A stretch of 27,502 nt of DNA from Clostridia bacterium. GTDB lineage: Bacteria > Bacillota > Clostridia > TANB77 > CAG-508. The translations under genes and the position numbers were made by a program. Positions 7,854-16,103 of this stretch are shown here, one piece after another. The first letter of the stretch is position 1, and each line of letters begins with the position of its first letter. The notes beneath the pieces are model-generated. The model worked only from the letters and a program-made list of their open reading frames with translations, ran no database searches and was not told the DNA's origin. The stretch spans positions 1 to 27,502 of the forward strand of contig JAAVXQ010000024.1 of the NCBI GenBank assembly GCA_022790685.1, in the 5' to 3' direction.

Positions 7854-8357
7854 TCATTTTTTATCAAAATAATTACTTATTTCCTCCAAATTTAAAAATT
7901 CTGTCTGCCTATATATATCATATGCTACAATTGCCACTGAATTAGATAAATTTAAAGATCGTAAGTGTTCTCTCATTGGAATTCTAATTGTTTTATCTAA
8001 ATATTTTTGTAAAACCTCTTCTGGAAGACCTTTTGTTTCTTTTCCAAATAAGGCAAAGACTTCATCCATTTGTGAAAAATTAACATCTGAATATACTTTT
8101 TTTCCTTTTGTCGTTACAAAAAACATATTATTTTCTTCTGGTTTATATTTTTCTAGAAACTCTTTAAAACTTGTATGTTCTTCTATTTCTAATTTATCCC
8201 AATAATCTAGTCCTGCTCTTTTAAGTTGTTTTTCAGAAATAGAAAAACCTAGTGGATATACTAAATGAAGTTTTGCTCCCAAAGCAGCACAAGTTCTAGC
8301 AATATTTCCTGTATTTTGCGGAATCTCTGGTTCAACCAATACTATATTTAATTTCAT
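7854..8357 (-). CDS. trmL: tRNA (cytidine(34)-2'-O)-methyltransferase TrmL
   Basis: 167 aa from the ATG at 8357, chosen over an ATG 9 nt upstream because AAAGGGATG serves as its ribosome binding site at proper spacing. It is a minimal SPOUT-class methyltransferase: N-terminal VEPEIPQNTGNIARTCAALG, central FALFGKETKGLP and C-terminal knot IPMREHLRSLNLSNSVAIV, all diagnostic for TrmL. The enzyme methylates the wobble-base ribose of certain leucine tRNAs using SAM. It is probably first in a unit with the two lipoprotein genes downstream, although the 66-bp gap may hold another promoter. Confidence 0.93.
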   Translation of the reverse strand: MKLNIVLVEPEIPQNTGNIARTCAALGAKLHLVYPLGFSISEKQLKRAGLDYWDKLEIEEHTSFKEFLEKYKPEENNMFFVTTKGKKVYSDVNFSQMDEVFALFGKETKGLPEEVLQKYLDKTIRIPMREHLRSLNLSNSVAIVAYDIYRQTEFLNLEEISNYFDKK

Positions 8358-8477
8358 ATTCTTCATCCCTTTTTCTTACTTTCCATATTATACCACATGT
8401 ACATATTTATTCAATAACTTAATTTTAATTTATTCACCATATTTTTTATTTAAATCTATTTTTACTAATCTTCAAAA

Positions 8478-8513
8478 ATATTAAAAACCAACTATTAAAA
8501 AGTTGGTTTTTAT
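8478..8513. terminator. Terminator of the ABC-2 exporter operon
   Basis: Perfect stem AAAAACCAACT / AGTTGGTTTTT (8483-8511) with a 7-nt loop. On the - strand it follows the last permease gene and ends TTTTTAATATTTTT. Confidence 0.88.
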
Positions 8514-8516
8514 ATA

Positions 8517-9317
8517 TTAATCTTTCATAACAATATTATTACCTGACTCATATTTTTGTATAGATTTATTAAATATAAATCCTGCTAACATTGCATAAAA
8601 TATTGCAGACAATATTACTATCATAAAGATTTTAATATTAAAGTTTTCCATAAGTTTTATTGGTAAGTGTATAACATATGCTGCTGGAGCTATAGTAAAC
8701 ATCAAAAACTTAGTAAAATTACCAAATATTTGAGAAGGATATGTAGTAAAAGTTATAAATAAACTATTTTCATATATATGAGCTATTTGTTCTACTTCAC
8801 CGATCCATATAGCTAAAACTCTAATTATAATAATTGTTGCTACTGTTATTATAGTAGCAATTATTATATAAAATAATAATTGTAAATATTCAAAAAAATT
8901 ACTACAAGCAAATATTCCAACAATTAGTCCATATGCTATATCTCCAAACCCTCCAAAATCACATTTAGAAGTTGCTATATTTAAAATCATATTTTTAGGT
9001 TGTACAAAATAGGAATCTAACTCTCCATTTACTATATATCTATTAAGCTCTCGTAGACCGCCAAATACAAAACTACTTATTCCAAAAGAAGCTGGTGGTA
9101 TTGACCAAAGAAATAATATATCTCTCATTCCTATTCCATTAATATTTCCACCATTTACATTAAACACTACGGCCCAAAATATTAGAAAAAATCCATCATT
9201 TATCATCATAAATATAGTTTGGATTATAAAACTTTTTTTATATTCCATACTTGCTTTTAAATTATATTTAATGCTTAAAAACAAATATTTTAAGCTATTT
9301 CTAACCTCCATTAACAT
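8517..9317 (-). CDS. ABC-2 type exporter permease (DUF990/COG3694-like)
   Basis: 266 aa with six predicted membrane segments and no ATP-binding motif. The conserved stretch GELDSYFVQPKNMILNIA matches the loop present in ABC-2 permeases of this subfamily. The start at 9317 overlaps the preceding permease by 17 bp, which implies translational coupling; an ATG 6 nt later is an alternative. Such permeases occur as a trio of one ATPase and two different permeases, which is the arrangement here. The substrate is unknown; members of the group have been linked to drug or lipid export. Confidence 0.88.
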   Translation of the reverse strand: MLMEVRNSLKYLFLSIKYNLKASMEYKKSFIIQTIFMMINDGFFLIFWAVVFNVNGGNINGIGMRDILFLWSIPPASFGISSFVFGGLRELNRYIVNGELDSYFVQPKNMILNIATSKCDFGGFGDIAYGLIVGIFACSNFFEYLQLLFYIIIATIITVATIIIIRVLAIWIGEVEQIAHIYENSLFITFTTYPSQIFGNFTKFLMFTIAPAAYVIHLPIKLMENFNIKIFMIVILSAIFYAMLAGFIFNKSIQKYESGNNIVMKD

Positions 9318-10071
9318 TTATTTTTTCCACTCCTTTATTATACATTATTCTAATAATTACATATATAAATATTGCTGATACAATTTCTAATATTAGTAAT
9401 TTTAAAGCTCCATTAAGTTCAAAATTAACAAAAATTTTTGCTGGTGTATATACTAAATATGTTGTTGGTAAAAAATATAAAATTTTTTGAATTATTTCTG
9501 GATAAAATTCTGGTGGTGTAAATACTACAAAAAAACTTAATTTTTGTAGTATAAGCCAAAAAGATTTATTTTCTTCAGTAAAAAATGCTATTATTCCAAC
9601 AAATATTTGAAGTAATACTCCTATTATTACTCCTATAACAATTGCTGTTATTGTAATTATTGCTGACATAAAAGTAATTTCTATTTTTCCTGCAAGAGTT
9701 ATTCCTAAAATAATTCCAAATATTATATTTATAATAGTCTTTATTATAAGTGAGGAACTCTCTGCTATAAAATAATTTATTATATCAATAGGTTTTATAA
9801 GCATATTTGCAATATCACCTTGTTTTACCATGCTTCCTATTTTTTTATAGGTGCTTTCTGAAGAATATGTTACTAGCTCTGCTATAATAATGTACCAAAT
9901 AAGTTCTGTTTTAGTATATCCTACAATACTTTTTCCTTTTAAAATATAATCCCATAATTCATTAAAAACAAATACATGTATACCAAAAGAAAACAGAGAA
10001 AACAAGTAATTATATATAAAAGCCAATTTTGTTTTTAAACTATATTTAAATATTTCAATATATTTTCTCAT
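9301..10071 (-). CDS. ABC-2 type exporter permease (COG4587-like)
   Basis: 256 aa, six predicted membrane helices. The cytoplasmic loop KKIGSMVKQGDIANMLIKPI is typical of the subfamily (an R/K-rich segment, then G-x-I-x-x-x-L-x-x-P). The ribosome binding site AAAGGATGTGAT precedes the ATG. It is the middle gene of the operon, 25 bp after the ATPase gene and overlapping the second permease gene. It is expected to form a heterodimeric channel with that permease. Confidence 0.88.
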   Translation of the reverse strand: MRKYIEIFKYSLKTKLAFIYNYLFSLFSFGIHVFVFNELWDYILKGKSIVGYTKTELIWYIIIAELVTYSSESTYKKIGSMVKQGDIANMLIKPIDIINYFIAESSSLIIKTIINIIFGIILGITLAGKIEITFMSAIITITAIVIGVIIGVLLQIFVGIIAFFTEENKSFWLILQKLSFFVVFTPPEFYPEIIQKILYFLPTTYLVYTPAKIFVNFELNGALKLLILEIVSAIFIYVIIRIMYNKGVEKINVNGG

Positions 10072-10096
10072 ATTATAATCACATCCTTTCTAATTT

Positions 10097-11056
10097 CTAT
10101 TCTCCTCTAGTATAAATATCATATATTACATCTTCTAGTGGTGCTGGTATTGCTTCTATATCTATAACATTACCATACTTCATAAATCTTTCTAATATAT
10201 TTGATACTGTATTAATACTAGTATCAACCTTTATTACTACTTTATTTTTCTCTTTTGAAACTGTTGGATATTCAAAATTTGTATCTTCAATATTATTTTC
10301 ATATATAATAGTTATAAATCTTTCTTTTAAGTAATCTCTTTTCAAGTTTTCCAAACTTTCATCTTTTATTATTGATCCTTTATCAATAATAATTATTCTT
10401 TCACATAATTTTTCTATATCTCCTAAATCATGACTTGTTAGAAATATAGTTGTATTTAGTTCTTTATTAACTTTTAAAATTGCATTTCTTACTTTTTCTT
10501 TTACAACTATGTCTAAACCAATAGTTGGTTCATCTAAAAATAATATTTCTGGTTTATGAAGCATTATACCTGCAATTTCGCAAATCATCCTTTGCCCTAG
10601 GGATAATTTTCTTACAGGAATATTTATAATTTCCTCTATTCCAAAAGTTTTTATTATTTCATTTATTCTTTTTTCTAACTCTTCTTTTGGAATATCATAC
10701 ATTGCACCATATAATTTATAAGTATCAATAGCAGGTAAGTGCATCCACAAACTTGACTTTTGTCCAAACATACATCCAATTTTATATGCCATTTTTTTTC
10801 TATCTTTAGTAGGGTTAAAGCCTGCAACAGATATCTCACCACTAGTTGGATGAATAATTCCTGTTAGCATTTTTATTGTTGTAGATTTTCCAGCTCCATT
10901 TGGTCCTACAAAAGCTATGATTTCTCCTTTTTTTACTTTTAGATTAATATTTTTTACTGCTTCATATTCCTTTTTCTCTGGAAAAATTATTCCTTTTAGT
11001 CCTCTACCATTAATTTTTTTTATAAATTTCTTGCTTAAATTCTTTACTTCTATCAT
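10097..11056 (-). CDS. ABC-2 exporter ATP-binding protein (COG4586-like)
   Basis: 319 aa. The nucleotide-binding domain is complete: Walker A GPNGAGKST at 51-59, signature LSLGQR at 151-156 and Walker B ILFLDEP at 171-177, followed by IGLD and the switch-His segment TSHD. The insertion near the N-terminus (GRGLKGIIFPEKKEYEAV) is typical of the COG4586 group, as is the C-terminal regulatory extension. AAGGGGGA precedes the ATG. It heads the three-gene exporter operon. There is a terminator only about 50 bp upstream, so its transcription may depend on read-through from the leader at 11105-11227. Confidence 0.93.
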   Translation of the reverse strand: MIEVKNLSKKFIKKINGRGLKGIIFPEKKEYEAVKNINLKVKKGEIIAFVGPNGAGKSTTIKMLTGIIHPTSGEISVAGFNPTKDRKKMAYKIGCMFGQKSSLWMHLPAIDTYKLYGAMYDIPKEELEKRINEIIKTFGIEEIINIPVRKLSLGQRMICEIAGIMLHKPEILFLDEPTIGLDIVVKEKVRNAILKVNKELNTTIFLTSHDLGDIEKLCERIIIIDKGSIIKDESLENLKRDYLKERFITIIYENNIEDTNFEYPTVSKEKNKVVIKVDTSINTVSNILERFMKYGNVIDIEAIPAPLEDVIYDIYTRGE

Positions 11057-11104
11057 AAAAATCCCCCTTAAATTATTACTGCTTTACAATAATTATTATT
11101 CTAG

Positions 11105-11227
11105 AATAACAAAAGCCCATAAAAAGAATCTTTTACAAGACTCCTTTTATAGGCATAACCTAATCAAGTGTAAACATTTAGTCCTACATCGCTCACTTTT
11201 TTGTCGTTTAGATGTACTCTTGTTATG
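11105..11227 (-). ncRNA. Candidate leader RNA with attenuator upstream of ABC exporter
   Basis: A promoter at 11234-11262 would start RNA near 11227. About 75 nt later comes a stem with GCCTATAAAAGGAGTC and its partner ATTCTTTTTATGGGC (11154-11115), followed by TTTTGTTATT, which is an intrinsic terminator. The exporter ATPase start codon is 50 bp further on, with no clear promoter between. The leader also contains a possible stem (TACATC with GATGTA), two copies of AGTACAT and a possible 10-codon ORF starting GTG at 11196 and ending TGA at 11164, without a good ribosome binding site. I recognise no known riboswitch family. An independent small RNA is the alternative. Confidence 0.5.
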
Positions 11228-11233
11228 TACTTT

Positions 11234-11262
11234 ATGTTAACACATTTTCCAAGTACTGTCAA
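11234..11262 (-). promoter_or_regulatory. Strong promoter of the leader RNA
   Basis: On the - strand TTGACA (11262-11257), exact 17-bp spacer, TAACAT (11239-11234). An inverted repeat GTACTT/AAGTAC overlaps the promoter (ends at 11256 and about 11227) and GTTAAC sits at the -10, so an operator is possible. Confidence 0.75.
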
Positions 11263-11286
11263 CCCTTAATATATTTTTTAATTATA

Positions 11287-11337
11287 TATGGAAAAAGCCC
11301 CCTCTTGCCATGTAATAACGTTTAGCAAAAGTGAGCC
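11287..11337 (-). terminator. Terminator of the acquired 134-aa gene
   Basis: On the - strand GGCTCACTTTTGC and GCAAGAGGGGGCT pair at 11 of 12 central positions around a 16-nt loop, followed by TTTTTCC. It is far more GC-rich than any other terminator in the window. Confidence 0.78.
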
Positions 11338-11358
11338 TCTCCTCTGGATTTTTTTAAG

Positions 11359-11763
11359 TCAGATAATTACAATCATCTCCACTGACATCAGCATTTTTAA
11401 TATTGTCTTTTCTACAATCGACTCATTAGTTCCTTTTGTCGACAATTCTGTTATTGTTTCAAAAAGCGGTTTCTCTGCCTTTTTATCGATGGAAACTTTC
11501 GGAATATTAATAGCCTTTGAAATAGCCGCCAGTCGCAGAATAATATTGTCATACACATCTTCTTCATACAGTTTCTCTGTGTATTCCTTCTCTGTAACTT
11601 TGGCCTGAATGTCAGAAAGCTCTTCCATCAGTTCTCTGTAGGCAGAAGATATTATTTGTTTATATTCTGCACTTTTCCGAAAACTTTCCAGTAACGGCAA
11701 AATTTCCTCCTTTTTTAAAACTCCTCTTGCTTCTTCCAGCATAAGATTTTTTTCTTTTTGCAT
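11359..11763 (-). CDS. Hypothetical protein in probable acquired cassette
   Basis: 134 aa from the ATG at 11763, which has an AGGAGGAGAACC ribosome binding site. The longer frame from 11781 begins inside that site and is rejected. The product is mostly helical and charged, without signal peptide or membrane segment, and I recognise no family. Base and codon use differ from the neighbours: GGC, GCC, CTG and CGG codons occur, including a CGG-Arg in LESFRKS, a codon I find in no intact native gene here. It has its own textbook promoter and GC-rich terminator, so it is a self-contained cassette inserted upstream of the exporter operon. No integrase, transposase or flanking repeat was found. Confidence 0.6.
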   Translation of the reverse strand: MQKEKNLMLEEARGVLKKEEILPLLESFRKSAEYKQIISSAYRELMEELSDIQAKVTEKEYTEKLYEEDVYDNIILRLAAISKAINIPKVSIDKKAEKPLFETITELSTKGTNESIVEKTILKMLMSVEMIVII

Positions 11764-11810
11764 GGTTCTCCTCCTGTTCATGAATCCAGTTTCAATTTGT
11801 TATCTTTAAA

Positions 11811-11839
11811 ATTATACAATGTTTCTATACTTATGTCAA
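11811..11839 (-). promoter_or_regulatory. Consensus sigma-A promoter of the 134-aa gene
   Basis: On the - strand TTGACA (11839-11834), 17-bp spacer, TATAAT (11816-11811): a perfect match at both hexamers and spacing, 47 bp before the start codon. Confidence 0.88.
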
Positions 11840-11987
11840 CTTTTTGATATATTTCTCTAACTTTTAGGTAAAATTTATATTTTTATAATATTTTTTCTAA
11901 AAATAATTGAAAAAAATTTATATTATTGTTATTATATTGATATAATATACTTAAGATTTTTAATGTACATAGGATGGTGAAAAATAA

Positions 11988-12350
11988 GTGAGAGTAGTAT
12001 TTCCTTGTAAAGGAGTCATAGTTTTAACAAAAGAAGATATGCAAAAATTAGGAAGTTTTTATCAAACAAAACTAATGACCTCAAAAATGTATGAATATTA
12101 TAAAACTTCTGATGTATCTTTACAAATTGGAAATTTTGATTATTTTCCAAAAAAATATTCTTTTGTTTTAAAAGATGCAAATCTTTTATCTATTAAGCAA
12201 TTACGTAGTATTTTAGATATAAATGTACCTCAAAAAAATGCTACTACTGCTCAAAATACTCCTACAAAAACACCTGAAGTCGAGGAAAAAATATCAGATG
12301 CATCTATATCATCTCACCCTTTTTTCCAAACATTAAAACCAATAAATTGA
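11988..12350 (+). CDS. Hypothetical protein (120 aa)
   Basis: The frame starts with GTG at 11988, preceded by AGGATGGTG about 8 nt away; a later start cannot be excluded. The N-terminal 85 residues look folded (MRVVFPCKGVIVLTKEDMQK onward), followed by a low-complexity Thr/Pro/Asn/Ala stretch and a short C-terminal tail. There is no membrane segment or signal peptide. I recognise no family. It is 10 bp upstream of the next gene on the same strand and likely co-transcribed. Codon use is like that of native neighbours, unlike the cassette to its left. Confidence 0.65.
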   Translation: MRVVFPCKGVIVLTKEDMQKLGSFYQTKLMTSKMYEYYKTSDVSLQIGNFDYFPKKYSFVLKDANLLSIKQLRSILDINVPQKNATTAQNTPTKTPEVEEKISDASISSHPFFQTLKPIN

Positions 12351-12360
12351 AGGAGCTTTT

Positions 12361-12651
12361 ATGGATAATATATATATATCAGATATGGAAGGAAATAAAA
12401 TTGATGCTAAATTAATCTTCTCTTTCCATTGTGATGAAACAAGTAAAAAATATATTGCTATCGACTATCAAAAACAAGTTTTTGAAAAGAATAGTAGATA
12501 TAGTAATTTAGATATTTTAGAAGTAATAAAAGAAGGAAAAAATTCTATTTATGTTACTAACATAAAAGATAATGAATGGGATACAGTAAAAAAAGCTTTA
12601 CAATATAAGATTTTTGCTTCTATAAAAAATCCAAATTTAAATACCCTTTAG
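12361..12651 (+). CDS. DUF1292-like small protein (96 aa)
   Basis: The ATG at 12361 has a strong AAGGAGC site. The N-terminal pattern IYISDMEGNKIDAKLIFSF, followed by KKYIAIDYQK, resembles DUF1292 (YrzB-like) proteins, which begin with an acidic 'DE.G.E..F.....F....K.Y' strand pattern. It is somewhat diverged, with a C-terminal helix (DNEWDTVKKALQYKI). Function of the family is unknown; in Clostridia and Bacilli it is usually a short cytoplasmic protein. It is the second gene of a two-gene unit, and its stop codon is inside the following terminator stem. Confidence 0.65.
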   Translation: MDNIYISDMEGNKIDAKLIFSFHCDETSKKYIAIDYQKQVFEKNSRYSNLDILEVIKEGKNSIYVTNIKDNEWDTVKKALQYKIFASIKNPNLNTL

Positions 12652-12686
12652 TACATTTATTTATAAATAATAGATGTACTTTTTAT
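12650..12686 (+). terminator. Terminator overlapping the stop codon
   Basis: AGTACAT (12650) pairs with ATGTACT (ending 12680), followed by TTTTATA. The first stem bases are part of the TAG stop of the 96-aa gene. Confidence 0.6.
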
Positions 12687-12693
12687 ATAGCTA

Positions 12694-12737
12694 AAAAAGC
12701 ACAATATTATAAAATTTAATAATATTGTGCTTTTTCT
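12694..12737. terminator. Bidirectional terminator between DUF1292-like gene and maf
   Basis: Perfect 15-bp stem AAAGCACAATATTAT / ATAATATTGTGCTTT with U-tracts on both sides; it lies 3 bp after the maf stop. Confidence 0.9.
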
Positions 12738-12739
12738 TT

Positions 12740-13315
12740 TTATATAATTCCATTTTCTTTTAGTATGTCATATATTCTATTTATTGGTAATCCTAATACA
12801 CTAGGATAATCACCGTCTATTTTTTCAATAAATATACTAAAACTTGTTTGTATTCCATATGCACCAGCTTTATCATAAGCTTCTCCTGAATCTACATATT
12901 GTTCTATCTCATTATCTGTCATTTCTTTAATATATACCTCTGTTTTTACCACTTCTTTATATTCTTTATAATTTTCTTGTTCTTCTATTAAAATTGCTAC
13001 ACTTGTATAAACTGTATGTTTGTCTCCTCGAAGTAATTTAAGCATTCTTATTGCATCTTCCCTATCTTTTGGTTTTTCATAGATTTTATTATCTTTTACA
13101 ACAATTGTATCTGCACCAATTATTGTTCTATTTCCTTGTGTATTTTCAAAAATTTCTTTGGCTTTGTTATATGAAAGCTCTTTTGATATTTCTTCTATGT
13201 CATACATATTTCTGACTTTTTCATCATAAGAACTAGGCATAACTTCAAAGTCAAATTTTGCAAGTTCCATTAATGCAATTCTTCTTGGTGATTTTGAGGC
13301 TAAAATTATTTTCAT
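12740..13315 (-). CDS. maf: Maf-family nucleoside triphosphate pyrophosphatase
   Basis: 191 aa from the ATG at 13315, preferred to a TTG 9 nt upstream that lies against the AAAGGAT site. Family motifs are intact: ASKSPRR near the N-terminus (phosphate binding), IIGADTIVV (catalytic Asp), KPKDREDAIRML, then HTVYTSVA and YDKAGAYGIQ. The YDKAG.YGIQ type belongs to the dTTP/UTP pyrophosphatase subgroup, which hydrolyses non-canonical or excess nucleotides to monophosphate and PPi. It is monocistronic here and ends at a strong bidirectional terminator. Confidence 0.94.
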   Translation of the reverse strand: MKIILASKSPRRIALMELAKFDFEVMPSSYDEKVRNMYDIEEISKELSYNKAKEIFENTQGNRTIIGADTIVVKDNKIYEKPKDREDAIRMLKLLRGDKHTVYTSVAILIEEQENYKEYKEVVKTEVYIKEMTDNEIEQYVDSGEAYDKAGAYGIQTSFSIFIEKIDGDYPSVLGLPINRIYDILKENGII

Positions 13316-13664
13316 ATATATCAATCCTTTTATTCTTTTTTTAAATTATATATATTATATTTTTCATTGTCAATATGATTTAATTTAAGATAAAACTTAT
13401 CTAAAATAATATCCCCTATTAAAAATCCATTAAATTCTCATTTGTATTATTAATTATTATATATATTTTTTGCAAAGCCTGTTTACGTAATTAACTAAAT
13501 ATATATTATTTTTATAAATCGAAAATTATTTTCATTTTTTCACAAATTTTTCATATATTTTTTTTGATATTTATATTGTAAATAATGTACTATTATGATA
13601 GAATTAGTAATCAAGAATATGATAATAAATTATGGTTAAAATAATAATATTTTAGGAGGAAAAT
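13316..13664. other. Upstream region of pflB (349 bp)
   Basis: Extremely AT-rich gap between divergent maf and pflB. I see the pflB promoter at 13576-13604 and no ORF or stable hairpin. A TTTACGTAATTAACTAAA segment (about 13482-13499) is partly palindromic and could be an operator. Its length suggests regulatory input to pflB. Confidence 0.5.
13576..13604 (+). promoter_or_regulatory. Candidate pflB promoter
   Basis: TTGTAA (13576-13581), 17-bp spacer, TAGAAT (13599-13604), giving a leader of about 50 nt before the pflB ATG at 13665. Confidence 0.65.
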
Positions 13665-15899
13665 ATGAAATTTGAAGAATGGAAAGATTTTAATACTGGT
13701 TCATGGGAAAACGAAATAAATGTTAGAGACTTTATTCAAAAAAACTATACACCTTATGAAGGCGATGCAAGCTTTCTTACATCACCTACTGAAAAAACAA
13801 AAAAGTTATGGAATGAAGTTTTAGAATTATATAAAAAAGAAAGAGAAAATGGTGGTGTCTTAGATATCTCTGATGATATTGCCTCTACAATATCTAGTCA
13901 TCCAGCTGGATATATTGATAAAGATTTAGAAGAAATAGTTGGATTGCAAACAGAACAACCTCTAAAAAGAGCTATAATGCCAAATGGTGGTATAAGAATT
14001 GTAGAAAAATCTTGTGAGGCTTATGACAGAAAAGTTTCAAGTAATCTTGAAGATATATATCATAATTACAGAAGAACTCATAATGATGGTGTTTTTACTG
14101 CATATACTCCAGAAATAAGAGCTGCTAGAAGTTCTCATCTTATCACTGGTCTTCCAGATGGATATGGACGTGGTAGAATAATTGGTGATTATAGAAGAGT
14201 TGCTCTATATGGTATAGATTTTCTTATTGAAGAAAAACAAAGAGATTTAGAATCCTTAGATATCTCTAATATAGATGAAGAAACTATTAAACAAAGAGAA
14301 GAACATTTTGATCAAATATCTGCATTAAAAGAATTAAAAGTTATGGCTGAAAAATATGGTTTTGATATTTCAAAACCTGCAAAAAATGCGAAAGAAGCTG
14401 TACAATGGACATATTTTGCATACTTAGGAGCTATAAAAGAGCAAAATGGTGCTGCTATGAGTATTGGTAGAACTGCTACTTTCTTAGATATCTATTTTGA
14501 AAGAGACATAAAAAATAAGATTTTAACAGAAGAACAAGCTCAAGAAATAATGGATCATTTTGTTATGAAACTTAGAATGGTAAGATTTTTAAGAACTCCA
14601 GAATATGATCAATTATTTAGTGGAGATCCTGTTTGGGTTACTGAAAGTATTGGTGGTATGGGAATTGATGGTAGAACTTTGGTTACAAAAAGTTCTTTTA
14701 GAGTACTTCACACTTTAGTTAACTTAGGACCTGCTCCTGAACCAAATTTAACAGTTTTATGGTCTACACAATTACCAAAAGGATTTAAAGACTTCTGTTC
14801 TAAATTATCAATTGAAACAAGTTCTATTCAATATGAAAATGATGACTTAATGAGAGAATATTGGGGTGATGATTATGGAATTGCCTGCTGTGTTAGTGCT
14901 ATGAGAATTGGAAAACAAATGCAATTCTTTGGTGCAAGAGCAAATCTAGCTAAAACATTATTATATGCAATAAATGGTGGTAGAGATGAAGTTTCAGGAA
15001 AACAAATAACTTCAAGATTTGAACCTATTACTTCTGAATATTTAGATTATAATGAAGTTATGGAAAAATTTGATAAAATGTGTGACTGGGTTGCAAGAGT
15101 TTACATTAACGCATTAAATATTATTCATTATATGCATGATAAATATGCTTATGAAAAACTAGAAATGGCATTACATGATAAAGAAATTTTAAGAACAATG
15201 GCATGTGGTATAGCAGGATTATCTATAGTTGCTGATGCATTTTCAGCTATGAAATATGCAAAAGTTAAAGTAATCAGAGATGATACAGGCTTAGCAGTTG
15301 ATTATAAAATCGAAGGAGATTTTCCAAAATATGGAAATGATGATGATAGAGTCGATAGTATAGCTGTTGAAATTGTAAAAAAATTCATGAATAAACTAAA
15401 AAAACAAAAAACTTATAGAAATTCTAAACCAACTATGTCAATATTAACAATTACTTCAAATGTTGTTTATGGTAAAGCTACTGGAAGTACTCCAGATGGT
15501 AGACCAGCAGGAGCTCCATTTGGACCTGGTGCAAACCCTATCCATGGTAGAGATACTCATGGTGCATTAGCAGTATTAAATACTATGACAAAATTGCCAT
15601 ACAGATATGCTGAAGATGGTATTTCATATACTTTTGCAATAGTTCCTAATGCTTTAGGAAAAGATATAAAATCAAGAGTAAATAATTTAACTGCACTTCT
15701 TGATGGATATTTTGCAAAATTAAGCCATCACATTAATGTTAATGTATTTGATAGAAGTTTACTTGAAGATGCTATGGAACATCCTGAAAAATATCCTCAA
15801 CTTACAATAAGAGTTTCTGGATATGCAGTAAATTTTGTTAAACTTACTAGAGAACAACAATTAGATGTTATTAATAGAACTATTCATGAATCTATTTAA
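13665..15899 (+). CDS. pflB: Formate C-acetyltransferase (pyruvate formate-lyase)
   Basis: 744 aa, full length. It catalyses pyruvate + CoA to acetyl-CoA + formate by a glycyl-radical mechanism in the cytoplasm of fermenting cells. The active-site Cys pair is at 408-409 in GIACCVSAM, and the radical Gly719 is in RVSGYAVNF near the C-terminus. The substrate-site region MSIGRTATFLD and the glycyl-radical approach motif TPDGRPAGAPFGPGANP are intact. The start has a near-perfect TAGGAGGAAAAT site. It is followed by its own hairpin, and by its activase about 200 bp downstream with a separate upstream region. Codon use is consistent with high expression. Confidence 0.98.
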   Translation: MKFEEWKDFNTGSWENEINVRDFIQKNYTPYEGDASFLTSPTEKTKKLWNEVLELYKKERENGGVLDISDDIASTISSHPAGYIDKDLEEIVGLQTEQPLKRAIMPNGGIRIVEKSCEAYDRKVSSNLEDIYHNYRRTHNDGVFTAYTPEIRAARSSHLITGLPDGYGRGRIIGDYRRVALYGIDFLIEEKQRDLESLDISNIDEETIKQREEHFDQISALKELKVMAEKYGFDISKPAKNAKEAVQWTYFAYLGAIKEQNGAAMSIGRTATFLDIYFERDIKNKILTEEQAQEIMDHFVMKLRMVRFLRTPEYDQLFSGDPVWVTESIGGMGIDGRTLVTKSSFRVLHTLVNLGPAPEPNLTVLWSTQLPKGFKDFCSKLSIETSSIQYENDDLMREYWGDDYGIACCVSAMRIGKQMQFFGARANLAKTLLYAINGGRDEVSGKQITSRFEPITSEYLDYNEVMEKFDKMCDWVARVYINALNIIHYMHDKYAYEKLEMALHDKEILRTMACGIAGLSIVADAFSAMKYAKVKVIRDDTGLAVDYKIEGDFPKYGNDDDRVDSIAVEIVKKFMNKLKKQKTYRNSKPTMSILTITSNVVYGKATGSTPDGRPAGAPFGPGANPIHGRDTHGALAVLNTMTKLPYRYAEDGISYTFAIVPNALGKDIKSRVNNLTALLDGYFAKLSHHINVNVFDRSLLEDAMEHPEKYPQLTIRVSGYAVNFVKLTREQQLDVINRTIHESI

Positions 15900-15913
15900 A
15901 AAATATAAAATTA

Positions 15914-15972
15914 TATTATATCTAACTATATTCTAGGTTTATTCCTTTTTATAGTTAGATATAATTTTGTAA
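15914..15972 (+). terminator. Terminator of pflB
   Basis: ATTATATCTAACTATA and TATAGTTAGATATAAT form a perfect 16-bp stem (15915-15965) with a 19-nt loop, followed by TTTTG. The U-tract is short, so partial read-through into pflA is possible. Confidence 0.7.
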
Positions 15973-16103
15973 ATATTCCACAAAAGTTATTATTTTTGTC
16001 AAAAAAATCCACAAATAATGTACCTTTTGTGATATTATAAAATTATTATTTTAAATAATAGTCAAATAACACCTATTATATTATTTTTTTGAAAGGTATT
16101 TTT

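Noticed and set aside
11105..11227. tet(M)- or erm-type leader peptide
   Set aside because: The short GTG ORF has no ribosome binding site and its peptide does not match leaders I know; only the attenuator layout is supported.
10917..11240. + strand ORF spanning the exporter ATPase start
   Set aside because: Antisense to ATPase codons and the leader; Phe/Leu-rich composition typical of a shadow frame.
11288..11608. + strand ORF of 106 codons opposite the acquired gene
   Set aside because: It is the antisense of a gene with promoter, ribosome binding site and terminator; no signals of its own.
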